The notes: a model not told the origin generated them from the letters alone. A stretch of DNA of 31,579 bases from Heterotrichella gracilis (GCA_032358255.1 JAULBX010028116.1:1-31579); one strand, 5' to 3'. Shown: positions 1 through 11,159, counted from the first letter of the stretch. Translations and numbers: made by a program.

Positions 1-879
1 GGCGTCCCCCGCCCCCAGGCGCCAGGCCAGCCCCAGGGCCCCCCTCCCCCTCCCCCCCAGCAGGCCCCCCCACCACAGCCGCAGCAGCCCGAGGCGCCCG
101 CCGCGCCCCCTGCAGCGTCCGCTGTGGTGCCTGGGCCCGAGGGCGGGCAGCTGACCACCGCCATGCTTGCCGCTGCGCCCCCAGAGACGCAGAAGCAGAT
201 GCTGGGGGAGAGGCTGTTCCCACAGGTGGGGTTGCCTTCCTGCATTATACCTCCATCCAGTGGTGCCATTGAGTGCCTCTTCTGTTCTGTCCAGTGTGCT
301 CTTGAGGGCGCTTAAGACGTGGTCACTCCTGCAGCAAGCACGCCTCTTTGCGCAAAGAGGTGTGTTTGCTGCTGGAGTGATTGCGTGCTTTAGCATCCTC
401 AACAGCGTACTGGACGGAACAGAAGAGGCACCCAAGGCCTTGACGCCAACCGTCACTGTCCCTTGATGACCCAGGAACGAACAAACAGAACGGGGGTCTG
501 TATTTGCACATATGATAGGGGCATGATGCATACTTGCATGCACACATATGATACAGGGCATGTGCGGCACATGGCATCACGCTTGCCACAGGGGCGTGCA
601 CTTGTGGTGGCAGGCCATGCACTTGGTACAACACGTCACTAGCACACGCATCTGCCATACCCTCTCCCATCCCTTCCTCACCCCACTCCTCCCCTCACCC
701 CCCTCCAGGTGGCCTCGCTCCAGCCCGAGCTGGCTGGCAAGATCACGGGCATGCTCCTGGAGATGGACAACTCCGAGCTGCTGCTGCTGCTTGAGTCCGA
801 TGAGGCGCTCAAGGAGAAGGTGGATGAGGCCATCCAGGTGCTCAAGCAGCACAACGCGCTGCCCGACGGCGTGGAGTAA
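1..879 (+). CDS. PABP: Polyadenylate-binding protein, C-terminal end (linker + MLLE/PABC domain), 5' part outside window
   Basis: Two exons are visible: 1-225 (open at the left edge, frame 1) and 709-879 with stop TAA at 877-879. The intron 226-708 is GT-AG, phase 0, with acceptor CCCTCCAG. The first exon encodes a Pro/Gln/Ala-rich linker, then the start of an MLLE domain ([20 protein letters not shown]). The second completes it with [20 protein letters not shown] and ends [14 protein letters not shown] is the hallmark of the PABC domain, which binds PAM2 peptides of translation and deadenylation factors. The RRM domains must lie upstream of base 1. The protein is expected in the cytoplasm on mRNA poly(A) tails. 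The gene converges on the DDRGK1 gene. The family assignment is firm; which paralogue it is cannot be told. Confidence 0.93.
273..431. repeat. Long near-perfect inverted repeat (hairpin) inside the PABP intron
   Basis: Bases 273-350 pair with 353-431 at roughly 80 percent identity. The outer ends are GTGCCTCTTCTGTTC and its complement, and the centre is the perfect 18-base palindrome at 343-360 with almost no loop. The fold is about 159 nt long and lies wholly within the intron. It could be a small foldback transposable element or a microRNA-type precursor; the sequence alone does not decide. Confidence 0.85.
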
Positions 880-1760
880 ACCCTGAACTAGGGTTTTTGA
901 TGACAGCCCCGGGGTTTGAACGAGGGCGCCGGGGTTTGGTAGGAGGATCGGAGGGGTTGGGACGAGGACGCCCTCGCGTAGGGTGTGTGGTTGTGTGTTG
1001 AGTGTGTGAGAGGGGAGGTACCCTTGTTGAGGGGAGGGGAGGGCTGCGCATGTTGCTTTGAAGGCAGTGCTGCGGCGTGGATGAGGGTGGTTGAGGGAAC
1101 GGTCCCGTTTGGGCGCATGGGTGTGCAGCCTGGTTTGGGGCGTGCAGCACGGTGTGCGAGGGACACTGTTCAATGCAAGCGCGGGTTGTATCGGAGGCGG
1201 CCCAGCGCTGTGCACATGTAGGCTGTGCTGACTGGCATCTGCACAATGGAAGGAGAGCGGGGGAACTACATGTGGTTCAAGAACAGGGGGTTGCCTGGTT
1301 TGCTAAGAGGCGATGGGCAGTGCTCCTCGTGCTTGAGCGCTGTGGGTGGGGTGCATAAATATGTGCACCCACCTCCAGACTGGGTGCAGAGGGCGTTGGG
1401 AGCCTGCCAAATTGGATTGAATCTGGGGCAGGGTTTAAAACGCTGCCTCAGCCACTGAGTGTAACCAGTTGATTCCAGCACCAGGTTCAACCTGAGTACA
1501 TGAAATTTGATGAGCCACACCGCCGGCGGCCGCAGCTGCGGCAGATAAGTAGTACTACAACTCACTCAGTGATGATGAGATTAAAAAAGGAGGCCTTTTA
1601 GACCTTCGCTGGTGACCAATGAATCAGTTCTACCCGGTCCGGAATCCAGTGACTGTCATCAGATGATCTTAACTTAAGATGTAGTCCTTAAAGGACTATG
1701 TCAAAGGAATCCCTTCAGAGGCAACCTGCAGGAAATGCATTGTCAATGACTGGGCATGCC
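880..1760. other. PABP 3' flank and convergent intergenic region
   Basis: No coding exon was recognised here. It starts with PABP 3' UTR sequence. A TGTAA motif at 1460-1464, the usual chlorophyte polyadenylation signal, is the best candidate end of the PABP transcript, about 580 nt after the stop. Short open frames on both strands have no recognisable content. The stretch is GC-rich up to about 1500, then more AT-rich. Confidence 0.45.
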
Positions 1761-1887
1761 ATGTTACAGGACTGGCCGGCAGTGGGGATGTGCCCACGTC
1801 TGTCACCACCCACACCCAAGGACTTCCTAGGTGTGTGGGTGGTGACAGACGTAACCAGGACCCCACTGCCAGCCAGTCCTGTAGCAT
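1761..1887. repeat. Second long inverted repeat between PABP and DDRGK1
   Basis: Bases 1798-1815 pair perfectly over 18 bp with 1833-1850 (GTCTGTCACCACCCACAC and its complement) around a 17-nt loop. Outside a 10-nt internal bulge, 1761-1787 pairs with 1861-1887 with two mismatches. The whole structure is a 127-nt imperfect hairpin in intergenic DNA. The symmetry makes both strands encode similar peptides in open frames, which therefore should not be taken as genes. Candidate foldback element or small-RNA hairpin. Confidence 0.85.
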
Positions 1888-2298
1888 GTAGCCTACGAAT
1901 GGTTCAAACCCCTCCCTTTCCTCGTCCTGCAAAGTTGACGCTCTCCAGATTACTGCAACCTGATATTATCAATCCATCAGCCTGGTATTAGTAATCCATT
2001 AAAAAATTTAACAATGCAGTGCGCTATGCCAAGGGATGTGGTAGATTAGCGACTCCCTCCCTACTTCCCAACAATCGCTGACTCTTTATTTGATCTCGCA
2101 ATGTGTATGCGTCTATGAATTGAAGGGCGGTGCACTTCTCTAAACTAATTCTAACCAATCTCACCCCCTCCCAAAATACCCAGCAACATCTCCAGCTCCT
2201 TCCCCACCCCCCTTTCACCCCACCACCATCACCCGCCTCTCCGCCTGCTGGCATCTCCTTCCGCCCTTCCTCCCCTCCCCTCCCACCCCCCACCACCT
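1888..2298. other. DDRGK1 3' flank
   Basis: No gene was recognised. The part nearest the DDRGK1 stop (about 2160-2298) is strongly C-rich on the plus strand, i.e. G-rich in the DDRGK1 3' UTR. The part from 1930 to 2130 is AT-richer. Confidence 0.4.
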
Positions 2299-4820
2299 TC
2301 ACTCCCCCCCTTCCCCCTTCCCTTCCCCCTCGAGCACCGCCTCCTCCCCTACATCCCTTGGCTCCAAATCAATGAGGCTGCTGCTGTGGGATGCCAGCTG
2401 GCTGATGGCCACCCTGCCGCTGGTGGTGATGTAGTCAGCCACAGCCTGCATCTCCTCAGGGGAGATGTAGATGAACTGGGGGAAGGGGAGGGAGAGGGGG
2501 AGGGGGTGAGGAATGAAGATGAAACAGGGTGAAGGGGGAAAGCCATGAGCCCTGTCGCGCGCCTCGTTCCCCACCCATTTTCACAGTCGCCGTCAAGTGC
2601 CAGCGTATAATAGAACCCCCCTAATCCAGAAGTTGTCTTGTTGCTGTCACTTTGCCCCCACCCAACCCCCACCCACCTCACACCATTCACACACACACCC
2701 CGTCGTCCATCACAGAATAACAGAACAATAATGAAATGCATGCCGCAGTCCTTCCCCCCTGTCGCCCATGCGCCCAGTGTTCCCCCCATCCACTGCACCC
2801 ACCCCACCACCCACCTTTCCCCTGTCGTCCATGAGCCCCGTGATCCGACCCATCCCCTCCAGCGCCTGCAGCCTCTGTATTGCCTCGGAGGTGCGCAGCC
2901 CAAAGTCAGCGGCAAGCACCTCCAACTCCACCATCTTGCGGCTGCGGATGTAGTCGATGAACTGCTGGAGCAGGCCCTGGAGGGGGGGGGGGGAGGGCAG
3001 GGTTTAGGGTTTAGGGTTTACCAGCTTCAGTAGGGTTTTGGGTTTACCATCTTGCGGCTGCAGATGTGGTCGGTCAACTGCTGGAGTAGGCGGGGGCAAG
3101 GGGAGGGTTTAGGGTTCACCAACTTGCGGCTGCGGGTGAACTGCTGGAGCAGGCCCTTGGGGGTGGCTCGGAGGTGGGCAAGGGCGCGGGTGCAGTCATT
3201 GTATTAAATTGGGCGGGAATGGGGCGAGGATACGTGCGCCTTGCATCCTGGCTTGGATCATACCTGCATCCTAACTTCCCCTCCACACCTCCACACCTCC
3301 ACCCCTTGATGTCCCCGCCCTCACCCCCTACCCCCTCACCCAGCCCAAAACCCTGGCCTAGGGTCTCCCCACCTGCGACTCCTCCTGCAGCTCCTGCTCC
3401 ACCGTGCCCTCCCCTTCCGTGGTGATCAGGTGCATCCACTTGGCAGCCTCGTCCTCCTCTGCCTGGCGAGCCGCCTCAGCTGCCCGAGCAATCTCGGCTG
3501 CCTGAGCTGACTCGGCGGCCTCGCGAGCCGCGTCCTTCTGGCGGCGCTTGTCCTCGTACACCTGGGCGGGGGTGGGGGTATTTAGTTATTTAGTTATTTG
3601 TTTCGTTAATTTAGTATTAAATAATTTTATTATGGCAGCGCTGGTCCTTGTACACCTGGGGGTGTGGGCCGGGGGTGGGGGGGGGTTGTGGGTGGGGGGC
3701 CCAGAGGTATTATTGGCAAGAACCAACAGCTGTAGGCCTATGGTCTTTGATGCTGCAACAAGGTACTGATACATGACTCGCGGCGGGGTACTGATACAAG
3801 ACTCCCGTCCGGACTGTTGCTGCGCCCATCGCCACCCCCGCCACCATCAGCGCCACCGCCGCCTCCACCGCCACCACCACCCACGCCCCACTATCGCCGC
3901 CGCAGCCACCCACGTACATTGACTTTCATGGCGCGCGCGTCCGCGTCCTCCCGCCTGGCAGCCGCCTGCTCCCGCCGCTGTTCCCGCTTGCGCCCCTTCT
4001 TGCCGCGCCGCCGCTGCCCAGCCCCTTCCTCCGCATCATCCTCATCCTAATCAACATGGGTGGCATTGTGATTTGAGTGTGCACACCAGGTGGTGCCGCG
4101 GCACGGCATGTGGTGGGTTGTGGCCTGGCATGGGGTGTGGCATTGGGGGGCCGTGGCATGTGGTAGGGTGGGGTGGCATGGCAGACAGATGTGACCCTTT
4201 TCGGCCGGGTGTGTTTCGGGCTCAGGTTTGAACCCTTACACCCTGGTTGTGCATGTTGGGCCCATGGGGTGAGTGGCTGTTCAGTCCAGTAGCACACCTA
4301 GGCATAGAGAAGCAGGACCAGCTCTGCTGCGTGTCTATATTTGGGGTTAAGGATTTACGTGAACAGGAGTGCACTGAGCCCCACCTCACTGTTGTCATCC
4401 GAGTTGTCCCCATCGTCAGACTGGAGCACGTCGTCCCCAGGGTCTGCCACTGCTGCTGCCGCCGCGTTCCGTCGTTGCCGCAGACGAGCTTGCATGCGGT
4501 CCACGGCTCGGCCACGGCCCCTGGCAGGCGCCACGTGTACCTGGCAGGATGCAGCGGACCTTAAAGCATTCGATATGCATGCATATATGCATGCATAATG
4601 GATTTTCGTGCCAAAAGAAGGAAGCAATTTTTTGCAGGGACTAAAAACGCTGAATGAAGATAAATGGGTTTTTATTGAGTGCAAGGTTCGACGTCGTCCT
4701 CACCTCATCAGGAATGGCTGGCTCCTGCTGTGAGTCGGTTTCTGGCGCTGGTCGTCTGTAGAACAATGCAGCCAGTGCAGCCAGCATGGCCACCAACACA
4801 AACGCGACGACGGCTATCAT
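2299..4820 (-). CDS. DDRGK1: DDRGK domain-containing protein 1 (UFBP1), UFM1-conjugation factor
   Basis: Six exons on the minus strand, all GT-AG and all phase 0: 4820-4704, 4540-4385, 4046-3918, 3561-3373, 2976-2815 and 2475-2299 (stop TGA), giving 309 aa. An in-frame TAG with no intervening ATG lies upstream of the start. Residues 2-21 form an N-terminal membrane anchor (MIAVVAFVLVAMLAALAALF) followed by RR. Residues 40-197 are acidic stretches and a highly charged Arg/Glu/Ala coiled coil. Residues about 198-290 form the winged-helix-like DDRGK domain, with FIDYIRSRKMVELE, the signature MDDRGK (247-251) and FIYISPEEMQAVADYI. The tail after SLIDLEP is an acidic/glycine-rich extension. The family works at the ER membrane with UFL1 as part of the UFM1 E3 ligase complex in ribosome-linked quality control. 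Length is close to the animal protein. Identification is firm; the exon 2-3 joins in the low-complexity part are somewhat less certain. Confidence 0.95.
3001..3157 (-). repeat. Two decayed copies of the head of DDRGK1 exon 5 in intron 4, interleaved with TTTAGGG repeats
   Basis: True exon 5 begins at 2976. Upstream in the transcript, 3090-3046 and 3157-3117 repeat its first about 45 bases (CTTGCGGCTGC and ACTGCTGGAG on the plus strand are shared by all three). Between the copies lie TTTAGGGTTTAGGG at 3001-3020 and GGGTTTAGGG at about 3105. The copies differ from the exon by substitutions and small deletions, so they look old and non-functional. Confidence 0.85.
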
Positions 4821-6193
4821 TGCTGCGTATTCCTTTGAGTACGCTACAGTGTCAAGCTTGACAAGTAAGGGTGGGCAGTGCTATCGAGGTCTTGGAGTTG
4901 GTGAATCGTTCAGGGTCAGCGGCATGCTTTGGGCCTGGTTCAAACCATTCGCTCTCTTGAAATGGCGCTCAGAGTTGTCTAAGACGGGGTTATGATGGGA
5001 AGCTTGTGCTGTGGCGCACAGCTATTGTTTGTATGCATGCATTCCCGAAATCATATTGACTTGTTAATGTTAACAACCAATTTATTTTAATTCTTTTTGC
5101 TGCAGTGATGGATTGCAATCATCGAGTCAGCAACGAAGGCAGTCGCGTGTGTACGCATGCCACGTATGGACAACGTTGTATTGAATCTTTACAGCATGTA
5201 AATGTAGTCTGAGAGTGAGCAGGGCATGTGGAGGCAAAGGTACAGGTGCTCACGAGGGCAAGACTCTGGACACCCTAGCCAAGGGCTAGGAAGGGCTGCT
5301 GCCCACACTGACCTCACTCCCTCGATCCAGGTCCGCACTTCCAGGCACGCGCTGCTGCTCAGGGTGGGCTCAGGGGTTAGGGTGTAGGGCCCTATACCGT
5401 ATTTCAACCCTAATTCCAGGTGCAGGCCCAGCATAGCCAGCTAAGCGCTGCTGCCGAGGGCTGGGTTTAGTATATACATATGTAGGACGTTAATTAAATG
5501 GGCCATGAGGGGCCCCAGTCCTAAAAAATGTGCAGATTCAGCGAAGCACTGCTGCCCAGGGCTGGGCAAGGCTGTCGATTCTAGTCAGGGTTGTCAGGTT
5601 GTCAGAGTGTGGCGTCATAAGAAAGAGAGGAAGAAAGGGAACGCACACAGGCAGAGATAGCCTATACCCTAAGGGGGTATACCTAGGCAGGTGGGGGTCC
5701 AGTACAGGGGTACCTATAAGCTATAGAGTATGGTTTGGTGAACTGGAAAATTTGAACCGTGTATGAAAAATGACAGAGCTGGTAAATGGACACCATATGC
5801 ACCTCACTGACAGGTGAAAGGTATCAGTACCAAGGTATCAGTACTATTGTGCGATAGTAACAAGGAGGGAAGACACAAGAAAACTGGCATGCTGTGTACA
5901 CGCAAAAGTGATACAAGGCAGTTTTGCGTCCATAGTGCATGCCAATGCCCGGGCCCCATGAGTGTCGGGATTAGCTATTAGCAATTAGCTACTATTGTTA
6001 TGATGTCATTACCGCAATGTCACGAAGTCCCCAGCCCTGCCAGTGCCCGGTGACAACTACCAGCCTTTACCAACAGCCCAGCGCATGGTGCATCAGTCTG
6101 GGCAGCCTGCGCCATGGGGTAGCTTGAATAGCGGTCTTACCAATGCCCTCCACCATCTAATGAAAGGCACCACGTTGTCGATGCGGCTATCCA
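4821..6193. other. Intergenic region between DDRGK1 and O-fucosyltransferase copy A
   Basis: No gene was recognised. It should hold the DDRGK1 promoter. From about 4985 to 5260 it resembles sequence around 10850-11020 and 17630-17830. Bases 5818-5846 contain a tandem GGTATCAGTAC motif whose complement (GGTACTGATAC) occurs twice in DDRGK1 intron 3 near 3763 and 3791. Short [22 protein letters not shown] motifs recur at about 5440-5570. No TGTAA signal was seen behind copy A. Confidence 0.4.
5040..5260. repeat. Boundary repeat, copy 1 of 3 (left of O-fucosyltransferase A)
   Basis: This segment (CGAAATCATATTGACTTG, then an AT-rich run, TGCTGCAGT, AGTCAGCAACGAAGGCAG and TTTACAGCATGTAAATGTAG) matches 10850-11020 and, in part, 17690-17830. 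The three copies bracket the two O-fucosyltransferase units and mark the likely joints of the tandem duplication. It is the most diverged of the three. Edges are approximate. Confidence 0.6.
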
Positions 6194-9100
6194 TCACCTC
6201 CCCAGCCCCGCTCCCGGATACAGCTTATTGGGCCGGCTGGGGTAGAGGGCCATACGCTCCCGCAAGATTGTGGTGGTGAAGCTGGAGGGGGGGCAGGCTA
6301 TGAACACATCGGCTTGGAGCGCAATCTCTTGCTCTATGAGGGCGGTCAGGTAGAAGCTGCCAGACTGAATTCCTGGTCCCTGGGAGGTCACCTGTGGGGA
6401 GGGACGTGTGGACTGTCAAGGAATGAGGGGGAAAAACATCAAAAGCTAGCAAGGCTAGCTTGGCTTGGGGGTTGAAGTGCTAGCTTTTCAGAACGCTGGG
6501 GTGGGGAGGGGACCTGTCTGGGGGAATGCACACATGTGCATTCTAGTCCTGACAAATAAACATTGTGGAGCCACATGGACTGCACTGCCCCACTACTGTA
6601 CCTGGTATATTACGAGAAATAAGTAGAAAAGGTCCTCACATCACACAGATCATTCGCACGCACTATTCTTTCTCACCCACCACCTAAACCCTAAACCCTT
6701 AAGCCATGTACATGTGATTGAGTCCATGCAACGAGGGTAGCCACACACACCAGGTCCCCCCAATGGAGGCGAGAGTCATGTGGGTCCAGCCAGTGCACTG
6801 CTTGGATTCCTGCTTGCCTCTTAAGGAGCATCATGATTGTGGGCCGAATGCCTGCACGGACAATATTCTGTAGCTAGTTTCACAGTTGTGTGTGTAGGGT
6901 GCCACTGAGGTTTTGAGAGTAGGGCTCACGTATGAAATTTATCACATGGTGTCCAGCAAAATACAACCAAGGAAGCAGCCTACCGTATACCACATGTCAT
7001 GCGCCAGCCATCCGTGTCCTGCCACTGGTTACATCACCTTTGCACCAGTTTTCATGCAGCTGAATGCCAGAAAGAAGGGTCCTGCCATTGTAAGACCAGC
7101 ATTGCCAAAACTAACACGCCTAAGAATGAGAACAAGAGCAAGGCCTTGAGTACCCGCAGTACCCTGAACCCTAAGCCCTAAACAGGCTATGTTACATACC
7201 CGGCGCTGCCACCCCAAAGATGTGGCTCACATTGTATGTGTCCAGAGCCCCTCGCACAGTCTCTGCCAAGGTGTTGTGCAAGTCATGCGGTCTGCACCCG
7301 TGTTCATGAAGGAGGCTCTCGTTGAACGTCAGGTTGTTACCTGTGGGACATTCAATGTAATACATGGGTAATTACAGATTGTTCCAAGTGATCACACGTT
7401 GCACGATTGTAAAACGATGCGCTGAACGCCAGGTTGTTCCCTGCAGCATTCAAAATCTATCAAGAAGTTGTAACCAGCGAGTATTTAAAAAATTCAAAGA
7501 GCAGCCCTTTGAACTGCAATCCTAGGATTAAGGATGTAGGATGCAGGTCACTGCAGGTGATTTCAGAAGTGGTTGAGTACATGATGTTACCTGCGGCCGC
7601 CTCCCATTCTCCCATGCACACGTCCTTTTTGTCATAGGGTCGAACGTGGAACGCAACGTATCTGGGGCCGCCCACAGCACCGCCGCTGCTGTTGTTTGGT
7701 GCATCTGCCCCGTGTGCCCCAGGGATTGGAAACATGAGTTGCATGAATTCCCGTGCGGCCTCCCGTATGGCTGGCGCCCTTTGAAGGTGCCTTGCGGCTT
7801 CAAAAAACCCTCGGTGGCAATCGGTAGGCTGGTGTGTGGCGTTTAACTGCAAACACGTTTAACTTAACTACATCAGGCAACGGAGTGATGACCACCAGAG
7901 TGATTGGCCCCCAAGTGATCAGTCAACGGCTCAATTAAGGCTTAAAATTTAATTCCATTCAAAAACCCACAGATCAGCACCATATTCCTTTGCAATCAAG
8001 TCACAGATCTACAACACCAACCTACTGCTTCCACAAAGAGATGCCACTATTGCTGTGGGCTGCAACCCGGCTGAGCTATGTCAATGTCAGTGCCACCTAC
8101 CGAGACAAGCAAGAAGACATCTTTGATGATTCCTTCGTGCTCGTATAGACCCACGTAGCGGTGGCCAGCGGTCAGGTTGCGCAACGAGCCCAGCATGGCT
8201 TGAGAACAGTCCTGCTTGTCGTTGTGCAACAGCTGCACCAGCACACAGCAGCCACCAGAATGAGCTCAGTCTGCAGCGACAAGGTGTGTGGGGATATGTG
8301 ATGCGTGCAGTGTGTAAAGTCTGTGATTTTCTTGACAGGTATAAATAATTATACTGATTGCCATTATACAGTGCACCTGTTGCTTACAAAATGCAACCGC
8401 AATTTCACTTCTTCTAGGCACAGTGAACTCAGGCTACGCTGGCTAGGGCATGTTGCACGCATGCCAGGCAATAAAATACCCAAGGGTGTTATGTTTGGCA
8501 GGACAGTGGGGTACCCTAGAGCACTGTAAGGATGCCCAGAGCCACTGGGTGGACCTAGCATTACATAATTTGGATTGGGCTGCCGGTATAGAGATGGTGC
8601 ATGCAGTGCCGACATTTGGCTGGTTGGCACAAGACATATTTACCTGGCATGTGGTTAAATATGATACTTTGACCAATTAGCAATCAACCAACCCAATCGA
8701 CCTCCCCCTCCCATGTCCTCCCCAGATGTTCCTGGACAAAGAATAGTTTTGTAATTACCTTTTGTTTCGCATTGCTGAGGTGGAAATTAAACCAGTCCTC
8801 CTGGACCTTTGAATATTCCTTGACAAAGTCTCTTGTGCGGGTATTGCGGACCACAACTTCAAACTTAGCACTCCAACCTAAAGACACAACATGTTGTATC
8901 TTAGATAGGGGATATAGATATAGGATGACAATGGTCGATGCTTGCAGTACATCACAAAAACGTGTACAGTATACATGGTCCCTTCATAATACTTCTCCAA
9001 CACTGATAGTCAAATATGAAATTAATAAACAAATTATTTAGGGTTGAGCCAGGTAAAGCTTGGCTTGAAATTTTATGTTCTGTACAACCTCAACCATGCG

Positions 9101-10664
9101 ACAGCCTGTCACAATGACTATTCAAAGTCTGATTCGTAGACTTTCTGTTCAAGATTTAAGATTTTCGTTTGGAAACCATGGTTTCTTGCAGGTGCCCTTC
9201 TCCTCACTATGCCAGCCACTGTGGGCACATACATTCAGCAGCGCCTGCTCAGTGTTTGGGATTTATGGCCGTACCCTTCTCCTTCAGCTCCGCTACAGTG
9301 ACTGTGGGCACATATTGTTCCAGCACCTGCCTGTCGAACGTTTCCTCAAAGTCATAACACCATCGGCCATCAGCGTCCCTGGGAGACGCCCCCACAGTCA
9401 GCAAAGATGGACAGTTTGACTTCTGAGGGTATCCCTCATATACAATTGATAAATGGGGTCAAAACCCAATGACTAGTAATAAAGACGATTGTGCAGGAAA
9501 TAAGCAGGATGATAATATCTGACTTGGGCCAAAAAGGAGAAGATATAGACAGATGTCCATCTATCTGCCTTCACAGGGTGAACAGTTGGCCAAAACCAGC
9601 TTGGCTAATAGCGGGCCCCGCCAAGTTGCCAGATAAGGGACAAAACAACCTTGTATCACTGATATTGAGTTGAGGCAGGTAAATACACAATCTTTTCTAT
9701 TATTTCACCTGTCTCTGTGGGGGAACCAGTCAACAGCAAACGATGTCTACCACTCACCTTGCACTCTGGTGGTTGCGGAACATTGGCAAGATAAGTGTGC
9801 GGTTGAGGTGCTTGGCCAAAAAGGCATGGGATATGAGCGCCGCATATTGGTTGTTGGGGCCATATTGCAGGATGGGGAACAGGTAATTGCCAGTGTTACC
9901 ATCCTCCGCCTCAGACAACCCTGCAGGTTCCTGCGGTGAAGGGGATAGAGAGGGGGTCATGAATGTAGAATCGTTGAAGTTGTTGAGGTACGTTTCCGAG
10001 TACGGGACTTTACAAAACCCCTCAAAATCTGCCAAGTTTGGTTAACCAAAGTTGGCAGATTTTAGGGTTTAGGGTTTTATCCCAGTAGCTTGGCACTGAG
10101 TTTGGACTCACTAACACTGCAATATACATGCCTCAGCCGGGATGCATCCACAGGTCAGCACAGGTAGATAGCCCTGTTGCCTCATAAGTGAAGCCAATGA
10201 GTGTGGTGAGTGGGAACCGCGTATACATGCATGCAGTGATGACACTAATGGGGGATGGGTTTCACCCAGAAGCCCTCTCCTGTGAGTTTTGTAACACCCG
10301 CACCCAGCGAGGGACACTACTGATGGTGTGGCACTGTTGATGACTAACTGGGTGACTATACACATGCAATGTGAACAGATGGCCTAGGGAAGGCTGTTGT
10401 ATATGTACTACTATGTGAGGCCGGCAGAGGCAATAAGCAAGCAGTTTGAAAACTGCAATACAAACAGTGCCGGGAACGACTTGGGGACGCACTCGGCTGC
10501 CAGCAAGGCTGCAACAAGGCTGCGATGCATATACCCAACTGACCAGCACATTAACGATAGGTTGACGATAGTTCTGGAGTACTTACCGTTGTGACATATC
10601 CCGCCAGAATAAGTAGAAACAGAAAGGCTGGCCCACGATTAGAGCACTTGTTTAGACTGGCCAT
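6194..10664 (-). CDS. GDP-fucose protein O-fucosyltransferase-like protein, copy A (intact)
   Basis: Nine exons, minus strand: 10664-10587, 9930-9758, 9378-9275, 8877-8759, 8232-8101, 7846-7591, 7340-7200, 6851-6751 and 6379-6194 (stop TGA). All junctions are GT-AG with phases that close, giving 429 aa. Residues 13-25 form a signal anchor (PAFLFLLILAGYV) of a type II secretory-pathway protein. Residues 41-75 (NYLFPILQYGPNNQYAALI, then LAKHLNRTLILPMF) match the N-terminal O-FucT motif. YVAFHVRPYD near 265-274 corresponds to the HLR-type donor-binding arginine motif of POFUT1-like enzymes. The C-terminal SSFTTTILRER motif is at about 400-410. Such enzymes move fucose from GDP-fucose to Ser/Thr of secreted proteins in the ER or Golgi. 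The last exon could instead start at the upstream CCACAG (6393), adding Val-Thr-Ser-Gln; copy B lacks that AG. Acceptor substrate is unknown. Confidence 0.85.
7421..7475 (-). repeat. Decayed copy of the head of exon 7 of O-fucosyltransferase A, in intron 6
   Basis: The true exon 7 edge at 7319-7368 and this segment share GAACG(T/C)CAGGTTGTT(A/C)CCTG on the plus strand. The segment also carries ATCTATCAAGAAG, which corresponds to intron sequence next to exon 7 in copy B (about 13390). It appears to be an exon-edge duplication present in A only. Confidence 0.6.
9190..9232 (-). repeat. Decayed copy of the 3' end of exon 3 of O-fucosyltransferase A, in intron 3
   Basis: The last about 44 nt of exon 3 (GTGCCCACAGTCACTGTAGC through GAGAAGG and the donor) are repeated about 75 nt downstream in the transcript in altered form. 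The equivalent copy exists in O-fucosyltransferase B at 15778-15821, so it predates the duplication of the gene. Reading through the copy gives stops in A. Confidence 0.75.
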
Positions 10665-10849
10665 CAGCAATAGAAGGCATGTCACTTGATGTTGAACACA
10701 TCACACTGGCTCGCATGATGTACTGCAGCGGGCGGCAAAAAACGGTCACTCCATAGCTATAACCACCAACTGGGTGATACTGTACACACTTACGAAGCGA
10801 GCTGTGCTTTTCATCGTTTCTGCATGCATTGTTCTGTATTTCCTGAAAT

Positions 10850-11020
10850 AATGCGGGAAATAATGTTCGTTTTGTTAAAACATATACTTTACTTGCAGCA
10901 GTCATCACAGTCTGACCTCCAATCAGCAACACGTTGCATTGACTCTCTACAGCTTGTAAATTTAGCCCAACAGTGTGCACGGGGCGTGGAAGCATAGCTA
11001 CTGTGCACACGAGTGCATGA
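10850..11020. repeat. Boundary repeat, copy 2 of 3 (between the two O-fucosyltransferase units)
   Basis: It contains GCAGCAGTCATCACAGTCTG, ACCTCCAATCAGCA and TTGACTCTCTACAGCTTGTA, closely matching 17740-17822 upstream of GlnRS and more weakly 5090-5215. Its position between the tandem gene copies fits a joint made by unequal exchange. Confidence 0.7.
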
Positions 11021-11085
11021 CCGAAGTCAAAACCCTTACCAATTAATAAACCCTAGGCATCCATAAGGCGGCGCGCGTAGCAAAC

Positions 11086-11159
11086 AAAAAATCATACACG
11101 TTATACAATGCTGTGTACATAAAATAAAAATCGTACACATTATACAATGCTGTGTACAT
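11086..11159. repeat. Two tandem copies of a ~39-bp A/T-rich unit
   Basis: 11086-11120 and 11126-11159 share the core TATACAATGCTGTGTACAT with a few changes. Only these two units are present. Confidence 0.85.

Noticed and set aside
577..1215. Long minus-strand open frame across the PABP end
   Set aside because: It is the antisense shadow of the PABP exon and its 3' flank; no recognisable motif and biased composition.
1901..1910. GGTTCAAACC here and near 4938 as tRNA B boxes
   Set aside because: No matching A box or cloverleaf could be formed around either site.
1696..1991. Overlapping open frames on both strands with similar peptides
   Set aside because: The similarity is caused by the inverted repeat, not by coding.
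6685..6765. Frameshift in exon 8 of O-fucosyltransferase A relative to B (2-nt gain and about 10-nt loss)
   Set aside because: The changes fall after the donor at 6750-6749; only that donor gives the phase that joins the last exon in both copies, so they are intronic.
9190..9275. Exon 3 of O-fucosyltransferase A running into a TGA
   Set aside because: The donor GTACGG at 9274 ends the exon in the right phase; the stop lies in the intron, in the decayed tail copy.
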